Of a DNA stretch of 64,000 nt, positions 1 to 12,253 are shown piece by piece (position 1 is the first letter of the stretch; each line of letters starts with the position of its first letter). Below the pieces are notes generated by a model. That model had not been told where the DNA came from. It did not search any database and saw nothing but the letters and a program-made list of their open reading frames with translations. Source of the stretch: Grammothele lineata (Eukaryota > Basidiomycota > Agaricomycetes > Polyporales > Polyporaceae); NCBI GenBank assembly GCA_002150815.3, contig NDFF03000212.1, forward strand, positions 51,385 to 115,384. Reading direction: 5' to 3'. Position numbers and translations under genes: made by a program.

Positions 1-3000
1 GCTGGCCCCAGAACTCCTGCGGTAACACGGCCTTGCCCTGGACGGGACATGTAGCCTGCACTCAGAATCGTTAATACGATGGGGTCAACACGAGGTTCGT
101 GTAACAGTCATCACCTTGCAGTTTTGGCACTCCCAATACTGCCATTTGAATCTGAGACACGTCGTCAACACACACAGCTCCAGGCCGAGCCGCTGCCCCG
201 GCAACAGAGACCATCGTACCTGCATGACAGCCGTCCGCAGCTCTTGCAGTGCCAGCCTTTGGCAAACCTACTGCTTGTGACTATCCCGGGGGTAGCGTCG
301 ACAACGGGGAGTGTCGGCCTGATGTCCTCCAACTGCTCATGATTGCACCTCGCGGAGGCGTGGAGGAATGCATCCGAATACGAAAGGGCGTCGTCCGGTG
401 CAATGTCGCCATTGGGCAAGCGCCAGAACGCGCTGCATGTTGGTTGGAGACACATCCAGCCCTGCGCGTAGACTACTGGAGAGTGCGCTTTGCAGGTGTG
501 GCATGGACGGTAGAGTGCGAACTTGTCCGAGGCAGGGGGAGAACCCATGTTGGAGCAGGGATTCGTAGACGCATCGGCCGAGGAGCTCCCTGTGGATGGA
601 GAGGAACCTGGGGTCTCGATCCACCAGGGAGCAGGCTGCTTTTCGCACCATTCAAAGGCGAACTTCCAGCGGACGACAAAGCCGTGGCCGTTGTCGTCTG
701 GCTGCCTCTCAGCTGGCCGCAGTACAACGTCAGCTGTTTGTATGCGGTGTAGCTCTACGGGAGGTACGCTCACCCCACGCGTGTGCGATGTGGTAGAAGC
801 CAAGAACGACATAGGTGCAGTCAGGCTTCGACGTGAGATCGTATGGGAACAGCGCGTAGCGGTCATCGATCAGGAGCGCCACAGGTCGCTGCATCTGGTG
901 GGTACGGAGAAGAGCGCGGACGGACTTGTCATCGGCGAGTTGGTCAGACGCCTGGCGGACGCTCGCCTGCCCGTTATTGCTATGGAGACTTTCGGCCTTC
1001 CCGCCACTATACGATACCCTATCCTTTAGCGCATAGATAAGAAGGCATAATTAAAGAGGTCAACGTACCCGTGGGAGATGATGAGGCGTCCATCTCGAGC
1101 GAATACGTCGCGGCTACAACATTCTTCAGTACTGCTTTCCACAACCTCGGTAAAGGCTCATCACTCGCCTTGCTGAGAACGCACCGAGAAGGTATCCTCG
1201 GACAATGTCACTGTTTGAATACACTCCAGAGTGGTAGCTTCTAAACCAGTCGAACGATTCGCAGACCTCCTGCCGAGACTGCATTCGTTGTCAGCCAAAT
1301 CGTGATGGGACAGTTCCTTAGCATGTAACGATGCACGCACCTTCGCCCAGATGATGGGCTGCGTCATGAGCGGACGCTTCGGTGTCGTGGTCCGCGGGAC
1401 GGGTCTTGGAACGCGCGTACCCACAGGGTTTGGGGTCAAACCCATTGCAGCAGAGACGGATGAACATCTCGGAACAGGTATAGCGACAGGTGTACCCGAC
1501 CACACCCCTGGAAGGCGAGGTATCGATGGCTGTTCGACCGCCATGCAAATCCCAGGAGCGGACACGACAGCGCACGGCTGGGCCTGCACGCTCTCGTCCT
1601 CGCCATCTTGTGGTGTTCGCGGCGCGACAGCGAGCGGTACGTCGTCCTCGTCGTCGGAATCGGGAGGACCGTCTTGATCGTGGGGTACCGGTCCCCACTC
1701 TTCAGCAGGCGGTACGGTGTTGTTGAGACACACGCTGCCCTCTTCACCAGCTTGCTTGAGGACCATGCCCATTTCCACCATATTTGCCGGTGATCCAAGC
1801 GTCGAAGACTTAGGGAGAGGCACGCTGCGGGCCTTCCTAGAGATCTTGCTCCCTGACGTCCCCTTAGGGATCTTGATCGTCACGCGAGGGGCGCCGGAGA
1901 GCGCGGATGCGCCATCCGCTGGAACCGCCGTCGAAGCGGAATCAGGAAGCGCGATGTCTACTTCAGCATCTGCCGCCTTCCGCTTGCGCCTTCGCGCCTT
2001 CTGCACGCTCACCACGTCCACGCCCTCTTCGACAGGTGTCTGGCTCGCGCGAGGACCGGTGCGCCGCGCGACTTGTGTCGACATCGCGTTGACCAGTGCA
2101 TCGATCGGGTTGGAAGCCGTAGGACCGCCGTCGGCACCCCGCCGCTTCTTGGCGGGCGGCGCGGGTGAGTCGGGATTCTGCGCGAGCGCACCGGGTTTCT
2201 TGATCCCCTTGCCCCTCCCTTTACGCGTGGTCGCAGCCCCCGCAGTGCCTTGGACTTGCGGTTTCTTTATGCCGCCGACCTGTGGTTTCTTGATCCCTTG
2301 CCCGACCAGGGGTTTCTTAATCCCCTTGGGTGCCGCAGCGCCTCCGGCCTGTACCGTACTAGTAGAGGTCTCTACGGGCTTGTCAGAGGCGGGCACGGAG
2401 ACGTGGGGCGGAACATCCTGGCCGCGCTCGCCATCGCCGCCCGTCATTGGATCGTCCTTCTCAGACACAGAAGGCCCGCGCGGCTTCGTCTTCTTCCTGT
2501 GCGGCTCCGCGCTCGCCACCGTAGCTCCGTCGATGAGCTCGGTGATGTCCTCGTCCGCACCACGCTTCGACTGCGCGCGACGGTGGTAGGTCGTCTCGCC
2601 CTTCACGAGGGCGGAGAGCCGTTCCGCGTTTGCTGCGCTGCGAGGGTGACGTTCGCGAGGAGGGAGTGGGTCGCGGTCGGCTTGGGAGGCCCGCGGTTTC
2701 CTGCCGCGGACTCTGGGCGCCTCAGGGGTAGGCAGAGCAACAGCGGTGTCTGACGAAGACGAGGCGCGAGTGTCGGCGGAAGATGGGGAAGTCGCGGGGG
2801 TAGAGGGTGGGGAAGCCACAATGGTGGCAGATGGGGAAGCCGCGGAGGTTGGAGACTCGGAATTGTGGGTATCTTCTTCCATACGATGCAAGTCCTTTTT
2901 GAAATCTGAGTGAGTAGAGCGTATTCGAACGGTGGAATTGAGAGGAAGGTACCTCGTGGGGAGAGTGGGGATGGGCGGAACTTGGAGGGCCATCTTCCTC

Positions 3001-4164
3001 AGGAGGCTTGGAATTTATGTCCTCGCCAGTCGCTGGTTCCGTGGGAGTGGATGTGAAACTTTCAGCAGAAGCAACGTCAGCCAAAAGTTGGAGAGGTCCG
3101 TCGACGCTGACGCTGTTACATAAACTGTCAGACACAAAGCTTATATGGGTGGTGGTTGAAATTGCCGCAGCGGAGACATCGCAGTTCGCTGTGGTCGTCG
3201 CCAAACCAGCTTGGGAATAGGCCTTGCGCGATTTGCGCAGGGAACGACGAGTCTTAGAGTTTCGGCCATGGACTCGACCCGGGGGGTCCTGCGAGAACAT
3301 GAATAGGTTCACAAATGTTCATAGGGGATCTAGAAAACAACATACCTCTCGAAGAGGATCAGAGGGAACGGCATCCGCCTTCTGAGTAATCTTCGCGCTC
3401 ACGCTGTCCACGACGGTGGAACTTGTGGCAGGTATAGAAGAGCGGGTCAAGGGCTGCTGCGAATTGTCCACGCCGTCGCTGCCGCTTAGCCTTTCGGGCC
3501 CGAGGACAACGGCGGCGGTCGAAGTCGTCGCCTCACCGGCGTCAGATCGAAGGTGGTCCGACTGGCGGGAGCTTCGGCCATATGTGCGTATAGGCTTCTT
3601 CTTAGGTGCCTTGACAACGTCATGAGCCTCCACGCTCTCCGGCTCGTACGGGATACTTGGACGGATATCGGGTATTTCGTACACATAACGGAGCCGTTTA
3701 CGCTCGTTGATGACAACCTTCCCCGCACTGTCGCGGTTCCGCCCCTCGGTCTTCTCCTTGACATCGGAATAGAGTGCCCAGTAAAACTTCACGAAAATCA
3801 CTATGAACTCCAGCGAGCCAGGTTCGTCGACGGGGACATGGCGGACTTCCGGTCGGGTATCGCACCTGGTGTCGAATACCCGCAGCACCCATTCCTCGGC
3901 AGCACTGCGTAGCTACAATCGTAGCGTGTAAAAGCAATCGGAGGTGGCGATTAGTAGCGCACACGCGAGCGGATGTCGTGGTAATGCGCATACCTCATCG
4001 TCCCGCTGAATATCCTCCGCCAACTTCGTGATCCATTCCGTATGTTTCTCTCGACGCTTCGCACCGTACGCTTGGGCTTCAAAGCAACTCAAGAAGGGTT
4101 CTTGTCCCAGCAGAGACTCATCGCGCCAGTTCTTGGGGACCTGCAGACGTAGCGGTGTCGCCAT
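1..4164 (-). CDS. AlkB-like 2OG-Fe(II) dioxygenase, N-terminal two thirds (3' end beyond left edge)
   Basis: Ten exons can be joined in phase; introns are 3913-3993, 3289-3345, 2895-2952, 1279-1340, 1114-1168, 1007-1068, 713-773, 152-219 and 56-114. About 1200 residues lie in the window. Residues 1-870 are mostly disordered and basic, with four GIKKP repeats near residues 540-600. From about residue 870 the protein matches, from memory, the conserved region of the basidiomycete AlkB-like dioxygenase family: IIWAKSRQEVCES, VRGYLLGAFSASRDVF, GRLIISHGGGKAES, LLIDDRYALFPYDL, then Cys-rich CHTC / CLQPTCSAFW and CGRLSCRFKWQYWECQNC modules that may bind zinc. The catalytic HxD...H fold should follow beyond position 1 and is not seen. 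The family is expected to oxidatively demethylate nucleic acid or protein; the substrate is unknown. ATG at 4164 opens the first exon. The intron at 1114-1168 has a GC donor. Joining the 5' exons (above 2894) to the rest rests on phase alone. Confidence 0.8.
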
Positions 4165-4698
4165 TGCCCCGGCTCTTGCGGGCGAGCCGACGGTTGCAGG
4201 CGGCGAGGGTATCGAGGAACAGTGGACAAGAACAAGGGAACGATCAATCCATGGACATGTCTATGGCGGAGTTCACACACAACGGAACGAAGCTGAGTTT
4301 TGAACAGCAGCGGTCCGCGGAGGTACAAGGGTCGGGCCACACGACCCTGACTTCGCCCTGGGAACCGATTTCACTCTTGCGGCGGCGCTCCTGCGGCGGC
4401 TACTACATAGGTTGCCTTGGTTCTACGCTGCAGCTCAGGATCTCATAGTTCATGATGGTGAACACCCGTCTAACGCCATATCATGGCACGAAAGGTACAA
4501 CTTCAACGAGGGTTTGACAAGTGGGGAGGATTCGGACTATATGCGTTACCATGGCTTACTCTTATTGAGAGCGAGAGGTTCGCATGTCCCGCACTCCATC
4601 CTTCTGACGCCCGCGAAACGGCGTGCAGACGAGTAAATCCCACCAGCATCCGCAACAAACTCTATGCTACGGCCGGGACAGACAGAAATGGGACGACT
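4165..4698. other. intergenic: 5' flank of the AlkB-like gene and 3' flank of ATP16
   Basis: About 530 bases separate two minus-strand genes. Open frames here are short and overlap on both strands, with no splice-compatible coding pattern. It should hold the promoter of the dioxygenase gene; I see no clear TATA box or other defined site. Confidence 0.5.
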
Positions 4699-5379
4699 TT
4701 ACTTGGCGAGCGCGTGCTGCAGCGCCTCGTACACGTCCGCCTCGATGCGGGCCTCTGCCTTGTCCGCCTCCGAGCCGTTACCCGCTACGACCTTCAACGC
4801 CTCCTGGAGGTTCAAACGGACCGCCTGGTACACGCACATGAATATGGGGAGGGGGAAGACACGAGCGAAGAGGGAACGTACCTCCACGGAGAACTGGTCA
4901 AGAGGCGCAGCCTCAACGGCGTTGATGGTCAACTTGTTGTTGGGGTGGACAGTCGCGAACCCGCCAGAAACTGGACGTCCGACGAGTATAAATGGGGGCC
5001 ATTCTAGGAAGGCAAAAACGGGGAAGACACGCACCGAACCACTTTTTCGACGCGTTGCCGGACTCGACGACCTCGACGACACCGGGGCGCAGAGGCTCGA
5101 TCGCCGGCGCGTGGTTGGCGAGGATACCCATATCACCCGTCGCCGCCGCAATGTTCACCTGCACGACGTCCGCGGAGGAGAAGATGGACTAGGAGATTGG
5201 GGGACGGGACGCGGTCAGAAATCCACCTGGGACGAGCGCGGTGCTGGCACACACACCTGGTGGGGGAGAACGAGGGAGAGGCTGATCTTGTCTGCCGCCG
5301 CGGCGTAGCCACGGCGGGCAGCGACAAGGCTCCTTGGTGCTCTCCGAGCAGCAGCGGTAACGAGACGAAGAGCAGACAT
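4699..5379 (-). CDS. ATP16: mitochondrial F1Fo-ATP synthase delta subunit
   Basis: Four exons (introns 5189-5256, 4971-5034, 4825-4881) give 163 residues, the usual length of this subunit. The first 25-30 residues (MSALRLVTAAARRAPRS...) are Arg/Ala/Ser-rich without acids, a typical mitochondrial presequence. The mature protein carries family landmarks: VNIAAATGDMGILANHAP, LRPGVVEVV, VSGGFATVHPNNKLTINAVE and a C-terminal helical hairpin ending YEALQHALAK. In the complex this subunit sits in the central stalk of F1, links gamma to the c-ring and helps couple proton flow to ATP synthesis on the matrix side. An in-frame ATG at 5430 would place 17 residues before the presequence; 5379 is preferred because the targeting signal then starts at once. 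All introns are short and in phase, and nothing looks damaged. Confidence 0.95.
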
Positions 5380-5801
5380 GTTTTGGTGGGAGCAGGTTGT
5401 GCACGACAGCGAGCTCGACTGTCCGCTCAACTCCCGGCGGGCGATGCCGGGTGCCCAGGATCACGTGCCTCACCCGTCGGAGCGCCCGACCGATGTCGCT
5501 CCCGCCGCGCTGGGGGTGAGGTCAACTCGGTATTCTGTTTGTCGCACCCATGATTCGCCTTTCAATACGCCTTTCAATAGTTCAAACGGGAGTTGTATCG
5601 CTCCATAGTGATTTGTCCAGGTGCCAGGCTTGTGCATCGATTTGGACAACGCACAAAAACATCGACTGAACCCTCGAAATTCCATCTCGTGGTGCGTTAT
5701 GTTACATTCATGCTACGGACAACACGTTCGCAAATACAAGTGTTGATACAACAGTAACCTCATGCTATCCAGCGGAATCACAGCGATGAGAGGGCGACAA
5801 G
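5380..5801. other. intergenic: 5' flank of ATP16 and 3' flank of hsp9
   Basis: About 420 bases between two minus-strand genes. The part nearest 5379 is GC-rich and should be the ATP16 promoter; the left part becomes AT-richer near the hsp9 stop codon. No convincing gene or repeat is seen. Confidence 0.5.
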
Positions 5802-6235
5802 TCAGTTGGTGCTGCTGTTGTTGAAGCCCATAGCGTTGCGAGCCTTGTCGGTAAGAGATTCCTGATAGCAGAAATCGGTACGCGCACTCGACATGCGTAT
5901 GGAAGTGGGAAGTGACATACCTGATTCTCGTTGGAGTTGCTGCTGAAAGTGTCGGTAGCTTTCTGCCCGAACGACTTCTCGCTCTGCACCAACAGTAAGT
6001 TCAACGCCAATACAGCAGGAGATGTATTTGCTGACCTCGGGTTGCGCAGACGACGCGAACGAGTCGTACGTGCCCTTGATGGAGTCGCCGACCTGCTCAG
6101 TGAATGACTTTTGGCTGTCGGGCTACGGTATACGGGCGCAGAGCTCAGTAAGGCCACAGGGGAGAACAAAGCGCTGCGTACCTTCATAGCCGCACCAGCC
6201 TTGTCGGTGAAAGATTGTCTGCCAGCGTCGGACAT
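5802..6235 (-). CDS. hsp9: HSP9/HSP12-family small stress protein
   Basis: Four exons (introns 6123-6181, 5984-6035, 5862-5920) encode 87 residues. The protein begins MSDAGRQSFTDKAGAAMK and repeats an amphipathic motif of the type SFT(D/E)(K/Q), followed by KSFGQKATDTFSSNSNENQ and a Ser/Asn-rich tail. Length, low hydrophobicity and repeats match the fungal HSP9/HSP12 (WH11) family. Members are intrinsically disordered in solution, fold on membranes and stabilise the plasma membrane under heat, osmotic and stationary-phase stress. The chosen ATG is the family start. An upstream in-frame ATG exists only in a long readthrough frame and is rejected. A CCCCT stress element and a TATA-like box lie just upstream, consistent with stress induction. 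Confidence 0.93.
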
Positions 6236-6282
6236 GGTAATTCGTGAATACGAAAGTGGTAGAAGAGAGACGGGTGGTGGTC

Positions 6283-6350
6283 GAGAGGGGTAAAGGTAAG
6301 CGGCGGTGACTGCCCTCGTTGGCACAAACCCTTCGCCTTTTATCCATCTT
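6283..6350 (-). promoter_or_regulatory. hsp9 promoter elements: STRE-like CCCCT and TATA-like box
   Basis: Reading the minus strand towards the hsp9 ATG (6235), GGATAAAAGG lies at about 6336-6345 and TTTACCCCTCTCG at about 6283-6294, roughly 55 bases before the start. CCCCT/AGGGG is the stress-response element bound by Msn2/4-type zinc fingers in yeasts. Its use in basidiomycetes is an inference. Confidence 0.4.
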
Positions 6351-6806
6351 CCTCGCGCCCCGTCACGCTGACCATGACGTCGGCGTATATAGGAGCGCGT
6401 CAGAATGCAGGCCCAAGTGGCACAAAACGAAGGCATTTGCGCTTCAGATCGAGAGGTGGTCCTTTGATGACGTATGCGCTCTGGCCGAATCGGGCATCCT
6501 CGTCATCACGCCGGAGTCCATTTGTCCTCGATGGATTACTCGAAATGGGTGCGCGCAATGGTTTCCCTCTACGCCGAAGCCGGTCGTACACGCACGGGGA
6601 AAAATAGTATGCACGGGGACAGGAGCGATGTTCACAAATACGCCTCTGTGACAATTAATGCAGTGAACAGTGGCGGAACCTGTGTGCGTGAGGTTCGTGC
6701 TTCCTACTTCTCACTAACGATGGTGTCGAAACGCTGATAACAATGATAGGATAAACGACAGACATATACATCTCCTGGCTGGAATGGGGACAGCCCCGAA
6801 TCGTCT

Positions 6807-9800
6807 TCATTGCATACGAGATGGGTCCTGCGCGGGACTTGGAAGGGGACGACGATACGCAGACTGCGCTGGCAGAAACCCTCCCGGAAGCACCGGATAC
6901 GTACGCGGAATAGGAGGCCCTCTGGCGGGTGGTCCTCCGCGCGCAGGCGGAGCCTGAGGGGCTCCTTGGGTCGGCGGAGGCGCGGCGCCTCCCCCTACCT
7001 ATGTTCACGCGCCAGTGAGTACGACAATATATCGCATCCCCTTTCCTTCACCGACTTGGAGGGGATCGACGACGCACCTTGCAATTGACCGCCTGCTTCT
7101 GTTTGGCGTAGAACGCGAACAGGTCCGCGATTTGCGCCTCGAGGCCCTGCCGTTCTCGCTGGAGCCGGGTCACTTCTTGCGTCATGAGCATGACCTCCCG
7201 CGTGAGCTCCTTCTTGAACTCTTCCACGTGCACTAGCACGGAGAACGTGAGTACGTATCATGCATGCCACGCGAGGCTCGGTGGGGGAATGCTTGTACTG
7301 ACCTTGGACATTAATCGCAGTCGCCTCCTTCATCGCCTCGACGAAACGCAGCCTCTCCCCGCGAATGTCGTTCGAAAGCTCTGCATGTCATTGTCAGAGA
7401 ACGGTACGCGTAGACAGACCGCGACGCACGCACCCATAGCCAGCGCCTTTAACATCCTCTCCTGGTCTTGCCTCTGACGGTCGATCATCCCAATCACCGA
7501 CTCCGTTGCTGTTAACCCAACAACATCGATCTCACTGTCAGCGTCCGGCACTCTGAATCGACGACTCAGCGCTCGAAAAGCAAGCACGCACTCATCTGGT
7601 TCCTCGCCTCCGCGTTCCGCCTCATATCCTCCTGCACAGCGGCAATCAAACCCTGCACCGCGACGTGCATGTCCGCGTTGTTCCGCTCTCGCGCCTGGTT
7701 CTCTACGAGCAGTCGGCGGATGTCCGTGAGCAGGCTCCCGCCTTGTGGTGGCTGCTGTGACTCGCCCTCTCCGCCTTCGTCTCCTTCGAGAGCCTCGCTA
7801 TTCGGAGACGTATCTTGCGGCTGTAGCTCGGGGATGGGCCCGAGCTCTTTGCAGAGGTGTTGTACCCCTGCCGCGACGCCCTCGATCTGGGACGTGCCGT
7901 GCTGGACAAAGGCTTCGAGCCACTGCGTGCCGCTCTCAACGTCAGCGCGTGCACTTGCCAGGTTGGAAGAACGATACGGGCGAGAGGGGACTTACGGAGT
8001 TGAGCTGGTTCAAGTAACGGATGCTGTCCGTCTGGTGCTCCATCTGCGTCGCGCGCTGCTCTTCGGCTTCTCTGAGAATAGTGAGTACCTCTTCCAACTA
8101 GCCCGTAGGAGTCAAGATGAGTACGCTGACGATAAGGATAGGAAGGACACTCACCCCTCCGGCAGGTGCCTGCTCCCCGTCTTGGAGCCCGGCACGTTGC
8201 ACCAACCTATCCAATTTCTCGTGCAACTCCGCCATCCCCTTCCCCTCTTCCTTCCCATCTCCGCCATTCGCCCCACGCAACCCCTCCACCACCTCCCGGA
8301 TCCCCACCAAGTACTCCCTGACGTCCCCCTTCAAGCTCTCGAATCTCTCCTGCACCGTCGCCGTGTCTGCGCCCTGCGTCTCCGCCAGCCGCCGGAGCTC
8401 CCCGAGGACCTCGTCCACTTGCGTGCGTATGCAGACGATGTTGGTGCTCTGCGAGGCTGAGCGGTTTTGGAGCGTCTGCACGCCCTCTTTCAGGTCTTCG
8501 AGGAGCGGCTTGACCGAACCGTCTACCACCGCGGTGGGAGAGGAGAGGGCGGAGGACCGCGAAGATGGCGCAGGGGGCGCGAGGTTCGCGAGGACTCTCA
8601 TCTTCGACGCGGGCGGGGCAGGTTCGTCGTCGTCCACGGAGTACCTTGACGCCGGAGAAAAGAGCCCACCGTCGGTCGTAGGAAGGCCAGACACACCCCT
8701 AGCAGCGGAGGGGTCGTCGTTGCTCGGCGCCCTCACTGTCACCGTCACCCCCGGCAACCCGTCCACTCCCACTCCCCCAGACCGGAGGAGCCTCGAGCGG
8801 AACACCAGCGGCTCGGGCTCCTCATTCCCGTCCCTCTGCTGGCCCATATATGCGCCTAGGATGGACCCCGTTGAGGATCCCGTCCCGGCACGCTTCATCG
8901 CCAGTGGGCTGGACGGCGTTGTAGGCGTGGAGGAGCGGGGAGACCTGCCATCTGCGCTCCCCGCGCGCTCGATCTGCGCGAGGCGCTGCTTTACTACGGA
9001 GCGTTGGTCTAGGTTGCGGATCGACGGGCTCGGCGCGCGAGAGGCGGGGGTCGACGGGGAGAGGAAGGAAGACCCGCGCGCGGCGCGTACGGACGCGGGT
9101 GGCGGTGGGGTGGCTGGTGCCGGAGGGGCGGGGAGCGCGGAGAGCGCGGACTCGGCGTAGGATTGGGTGCGCTGCTCCAGGCGAGGGCGTTTGGGTGTTG
9201 GGGTCGGTTCTATTGCCGTCTGGGGTACGGGAACGGGAGGGAGGTCGCGGTGCGCGCTGAGCGTGGACAGGTGCGATGGGCGGGAAGGGGCCAGGGAACG
9301 TGCGGGCTCGGGAGGCGGGGTCGTGAGTGTTGAGGCGCGCGTCATTGTCCCGTCTTCGTCTAGCATCGAGCGGACGCTGGAAGACACGGGCGTGCGCGGT
9401 CGCTCGTCTTGCATCTGCAGCACCGCGTCCCTGCAAACCACCGTTGCCTCAGTCAGCGCACTCTTCTCCTTCCCTCGTTCCAAACTCGCGCTCACCATAT
9501 CGCGCTCACCCACGTCGCCCTCTCCGTCAAACTCCTCGCCGCGAACCTCTCCCTCGCCCTCCCCTCAAACACCAACTCGAACACCCTCCACTCCGCGTCC
9601 CCCGGCACCCCCGCGCGCTCCTGCTCCGGCAAGTCTCCGCGGGAGAGCGAGCGCACGTCCGCGCACCCCGCGAGCGGCACCAGCCGTGGCGCGGGGTTGC
9701 CCCCCGCGGTCGTCCACGAGAGGAGGACATGCGACGCGTGCAGCTGTGCGGTGCAGGGCATCCATACCGGAGGCAGTGAGTTCACGGTCCCAGAGGGCGC

Positions 9801-10625
9801 TGAAGATGAGGAGGAGGGGTGTGTGAGGTAGAGGAGCTCGCCTGCTTTCCCGGGGTGCGCAGACAGCGGCGAGAGGCACACGTTTTCTGGTGCGCCTGAG
9901 CGGGGAGCGGGGATCTGTAGGCTCAAGCTCGGTCGCTGGGTCTTGCTGTCCACTGGACCTCCGTTGCCGCCGCCGCCGCCTCCGTCGCTGTCCCCGTCGA
10001 GGGAGAGCCGTATAAGGGGCGCAGCGGCGCGCGTGCGCTCACGTACCTGCTCCTCGATGCTCGGCGCGCGCTCCATCGGGGCCAGACCCGTGGTGTGCTT
10101 CGGCTTCTTGAACACCGCGAGGAAGCTCCGGATCGACTGGCGGATGGGCGAACGCGCCTTGCCCTTCACACCCGGGGTCGCCGGCGGGTCCTTCTCGGTC
10201 CCGTTCCCGTTCTGGCTCGAGTCCTCTCGCCAGAGGAAGGTGTCCATCTCCCGGTCCATGTCGAGCATCCCCCCGCTCCGTCCCCCAGGACCTCTCCTAG
10301 CACCGCGCGGGGCGCCCGAGGCTTTGACTGACGTCGTCCTCGACGCGGAGAAGTTTCCCCCGCCCCTACCCCCGCCCCCGCCCACACCCCCGCGCGCGCC
10401 AGCGTCCATCGCCTCGAACCGCCCTATCAGCTCCTTCGTCGTCCCCCTCCTCCCGAGCGCTGCTCCCCCGAACGTCGACTTTCCCCTCACATCTGCTACC
10501 GCGGAGTACGGGTTTGTGAGCGCGCGCTCGTCGTCGGGCGTTGCGAGCGGCGCGGATTGGGAGGAGGACCCGGCGCGCGTGAGAGGGGGCTCGCGGAAAG
10601 GTGGGTAGGGCGAGGTTGGAGACAT
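6807..10625 (-). CDS. large PH-like domain and coiled-coil protein
   Basis: Eight exons (introns 9431-9495, 8098-8154, 7923-7995, 7509-7591, 7381-7433, 7233-7302, 6999-7077) sum exactly to 1112 codons plus a stop at 6807-6809. The ATG at 10625 follows a good CAGCCCACC context. Residues 1-260 are Ser/Gly/Arg-rich and disordered with a basic patch (SIRSFLAVFKKPKHT). Residues about 270-380 look like a pleckstrin-homology fold ending in the expected C-terminal helix (LTERATWVSAIWDAV). A Pro/Ser linker follows, then helical segments from about 660 with heptad-like LEDLKEGVQTLQ, QRQDQERMLKALAM and VTRLQRERQGLEAQIADL. The end is a Pro/Gly-rich tail. It probably scaffolds at a membrane or cytoskeletal site, but no partner can be named. 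The 7509-7591 intron uses a plausible branch site; a nearby alternative pair also keeps frame. Confidence 0.8.
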
Positions 10626-11410
10626 GGTGGGCTGAATACTGATGTGGGTGCGTGTGTGTCACAGCGCGCCCTGTGGAGGCACAAGGGCGGGAGCAGGCAT
10701 GGAGGCTGACTCTGGTGAGGACCGCGAGGAGGAACTGTGTTGTCAGCCTCAATGGCATATAGGTGCAGTAAGCCTCTATGGTCATTTGAAGATCATGTCA
10801 TAGGTCGGGACAATTCGAGACGGACCCGAATCTTGCGCATATACTACCGACGGAGAGGCGGTTGAGGTTGCCGTATGGCCTGCACGTACCCGGCGTCGGA
10901 CCGCTCAGCGCCTCTCATCTTGCTCTCATTGGCCTGTATAGGGATCCACACGTTGTGAGTACTTGTCACTACCGCACTGCAGAGTACGACGTAGCCATAA
11001 CAACCGCGTATAGAGCTATTGACCCCTACCGGGAGATTAGATCTGTTTTAGAGATCTTCCGGCGGCGAGGTCGAAACTCAAGTCCAGTATGAGCCGCCAC
11101 CACCGCCACCGCCACCAAGGAGTATCTTCCTCATGAATGTATAGCTCGGAGATGAGCTATCTGCGAGCCGTCAATGTTCCGGGACTCGTGATTCTGGCCT
11201 GGACGTATGCGCTTATTGGTAGAATGGTGGGTGTCGGCCGAAGTGTATGCATATGGTGCGCTCGGATAGGCCTAGTAGTCGTTTGCGATCGAACAGCAGG
11301 TTGTACGACCACACCCAAGATGGGGATCAAGATCAGGATTTTGACTATGGATACAGCGTAGCATACAGTATGATACAATCCATCCACATCCCGTCCATTT
11401 CCTTACAGAC
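10626..11410. other. intergenic, with a GCC/ACC-type trinucleotide run
   Basis: About 785 bases between two minus-strand genes. It should contain the promoter of the PH-like gene (right of its ATG) and the 3' flank of the BLI-3-like gene. A short run of GCC/ACC trinucleotides lies near 11093-11118. Open frames are short and show no splice structure. Confidence 0.5.
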
Positions 11411-12253
11411 TCACTTCGACTCAAGTCCCTGCACCAACGCGATCTACGCACATTCCATCATCAGCGTCAATCCTTCTCCTTCCACACGCACGCAAAACCA
11501 GCTCACCTCGTCCTTCGAGATCGTCACCAAGTCCCCCGGGGCCGCGCTCCGCCCGGTGACGGCGCTGACGGCGACGTCGACCGCGCGGCCGACCGCGCCG
11601 CGCGTCGCGACCCAGTAGCGGATCTCGTCGGGGACGACCTCGATGAGCGCCACGCGCGGGTCGTGCTGGTCGCCTTTGTGGATGCCGTCGCCGAGGTCGC
11701 CGAACCACGCTGCGGTCCTGTCGAAAGAGAGGGGAGGGGGTGAGGAAGGGGCTCGGTGTGCATTCTGGGAAGGGGAAGGAGGAGAGGGAGGGAGGGGAGA
11801 AGGGGAGGAGACGCACATGGAACTCCAGTGCTTCGCGATCTTGTCCTTATCCTGCGAGACCTTGGCGACGCCGGCGTACGACGCCCAGTTAGTGTTCTTT
11901 TCGTCGTAGAAGGACACGTTCACGTGCGCGTCGTTCTGGATCTCGTCGAACTTGTCCGACACGCGGTTCGCGATGAAGACGAGCGTCACTTGCGTCGGGG
12001 ATACCGCTGAGCGTGTTCGGCGGGCAAGGAAGGAGATGTTGAGTTCGGTGTTTATACGTGGGAACGGGGAGAGGGACTTACGACCGGCGGGGGCCATCGC
12101 GCGCGAGTGGAGGGCACCGCTCGAGGAGCGCGTAGTGAGCATGCCTGTCTTGACGCTCTTGACGATGCTTTGGAGATTTTGGATCTTCTCCTGGGGCGAG
12201 AGGTGGTGGTCCTCTGCCTTGGCGGTGTATGGGTCGAGTTCCTTGTTCGACAT
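11411..12253 (-). CDS. BLI-3-like pyridoxamine 5'-phosphate-oxidase-fold stress protein
   Basis: Four exons (introns 12007-12081, 11718-11816, 11444-11506) give 201 residues. Landmarks are TGMLTTRSSSGALHSRAMAP near residue 35, VTLVFIANRVSDKFDEIQND, VNVSFYDEKNTNWASYAGVAKV, the tryptophan-rich TAAWFGDLGDGIHKGDQHDP, and a short C-terminal IALVQGLESK. This is the split-barrel flavin-binding fold of the general stress protein 26 / BLI-3 family, cytosolic proteins that bind FMN or a related cofactor and are light- or stress-induced in several fungi. No catalytic activity is established. The last exon is only 33 nt; without it the frame runs into intron sequence, so the splice is well supported. A longer frame begins 48 codons upstream but lacks family similarity. 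Confidence 0.88.

Noticed and set aside
1717..2589. 290-codon plus-strand frame opposite the AlkB-like gene
   Set aside because: Mirror of the GC-biased minus-strand exon; no splice context or family motif.
8117..9160. 347-codon plus-strand frame
   Set aside because: Antisense shadow of the long second exon of the PH-like gene.
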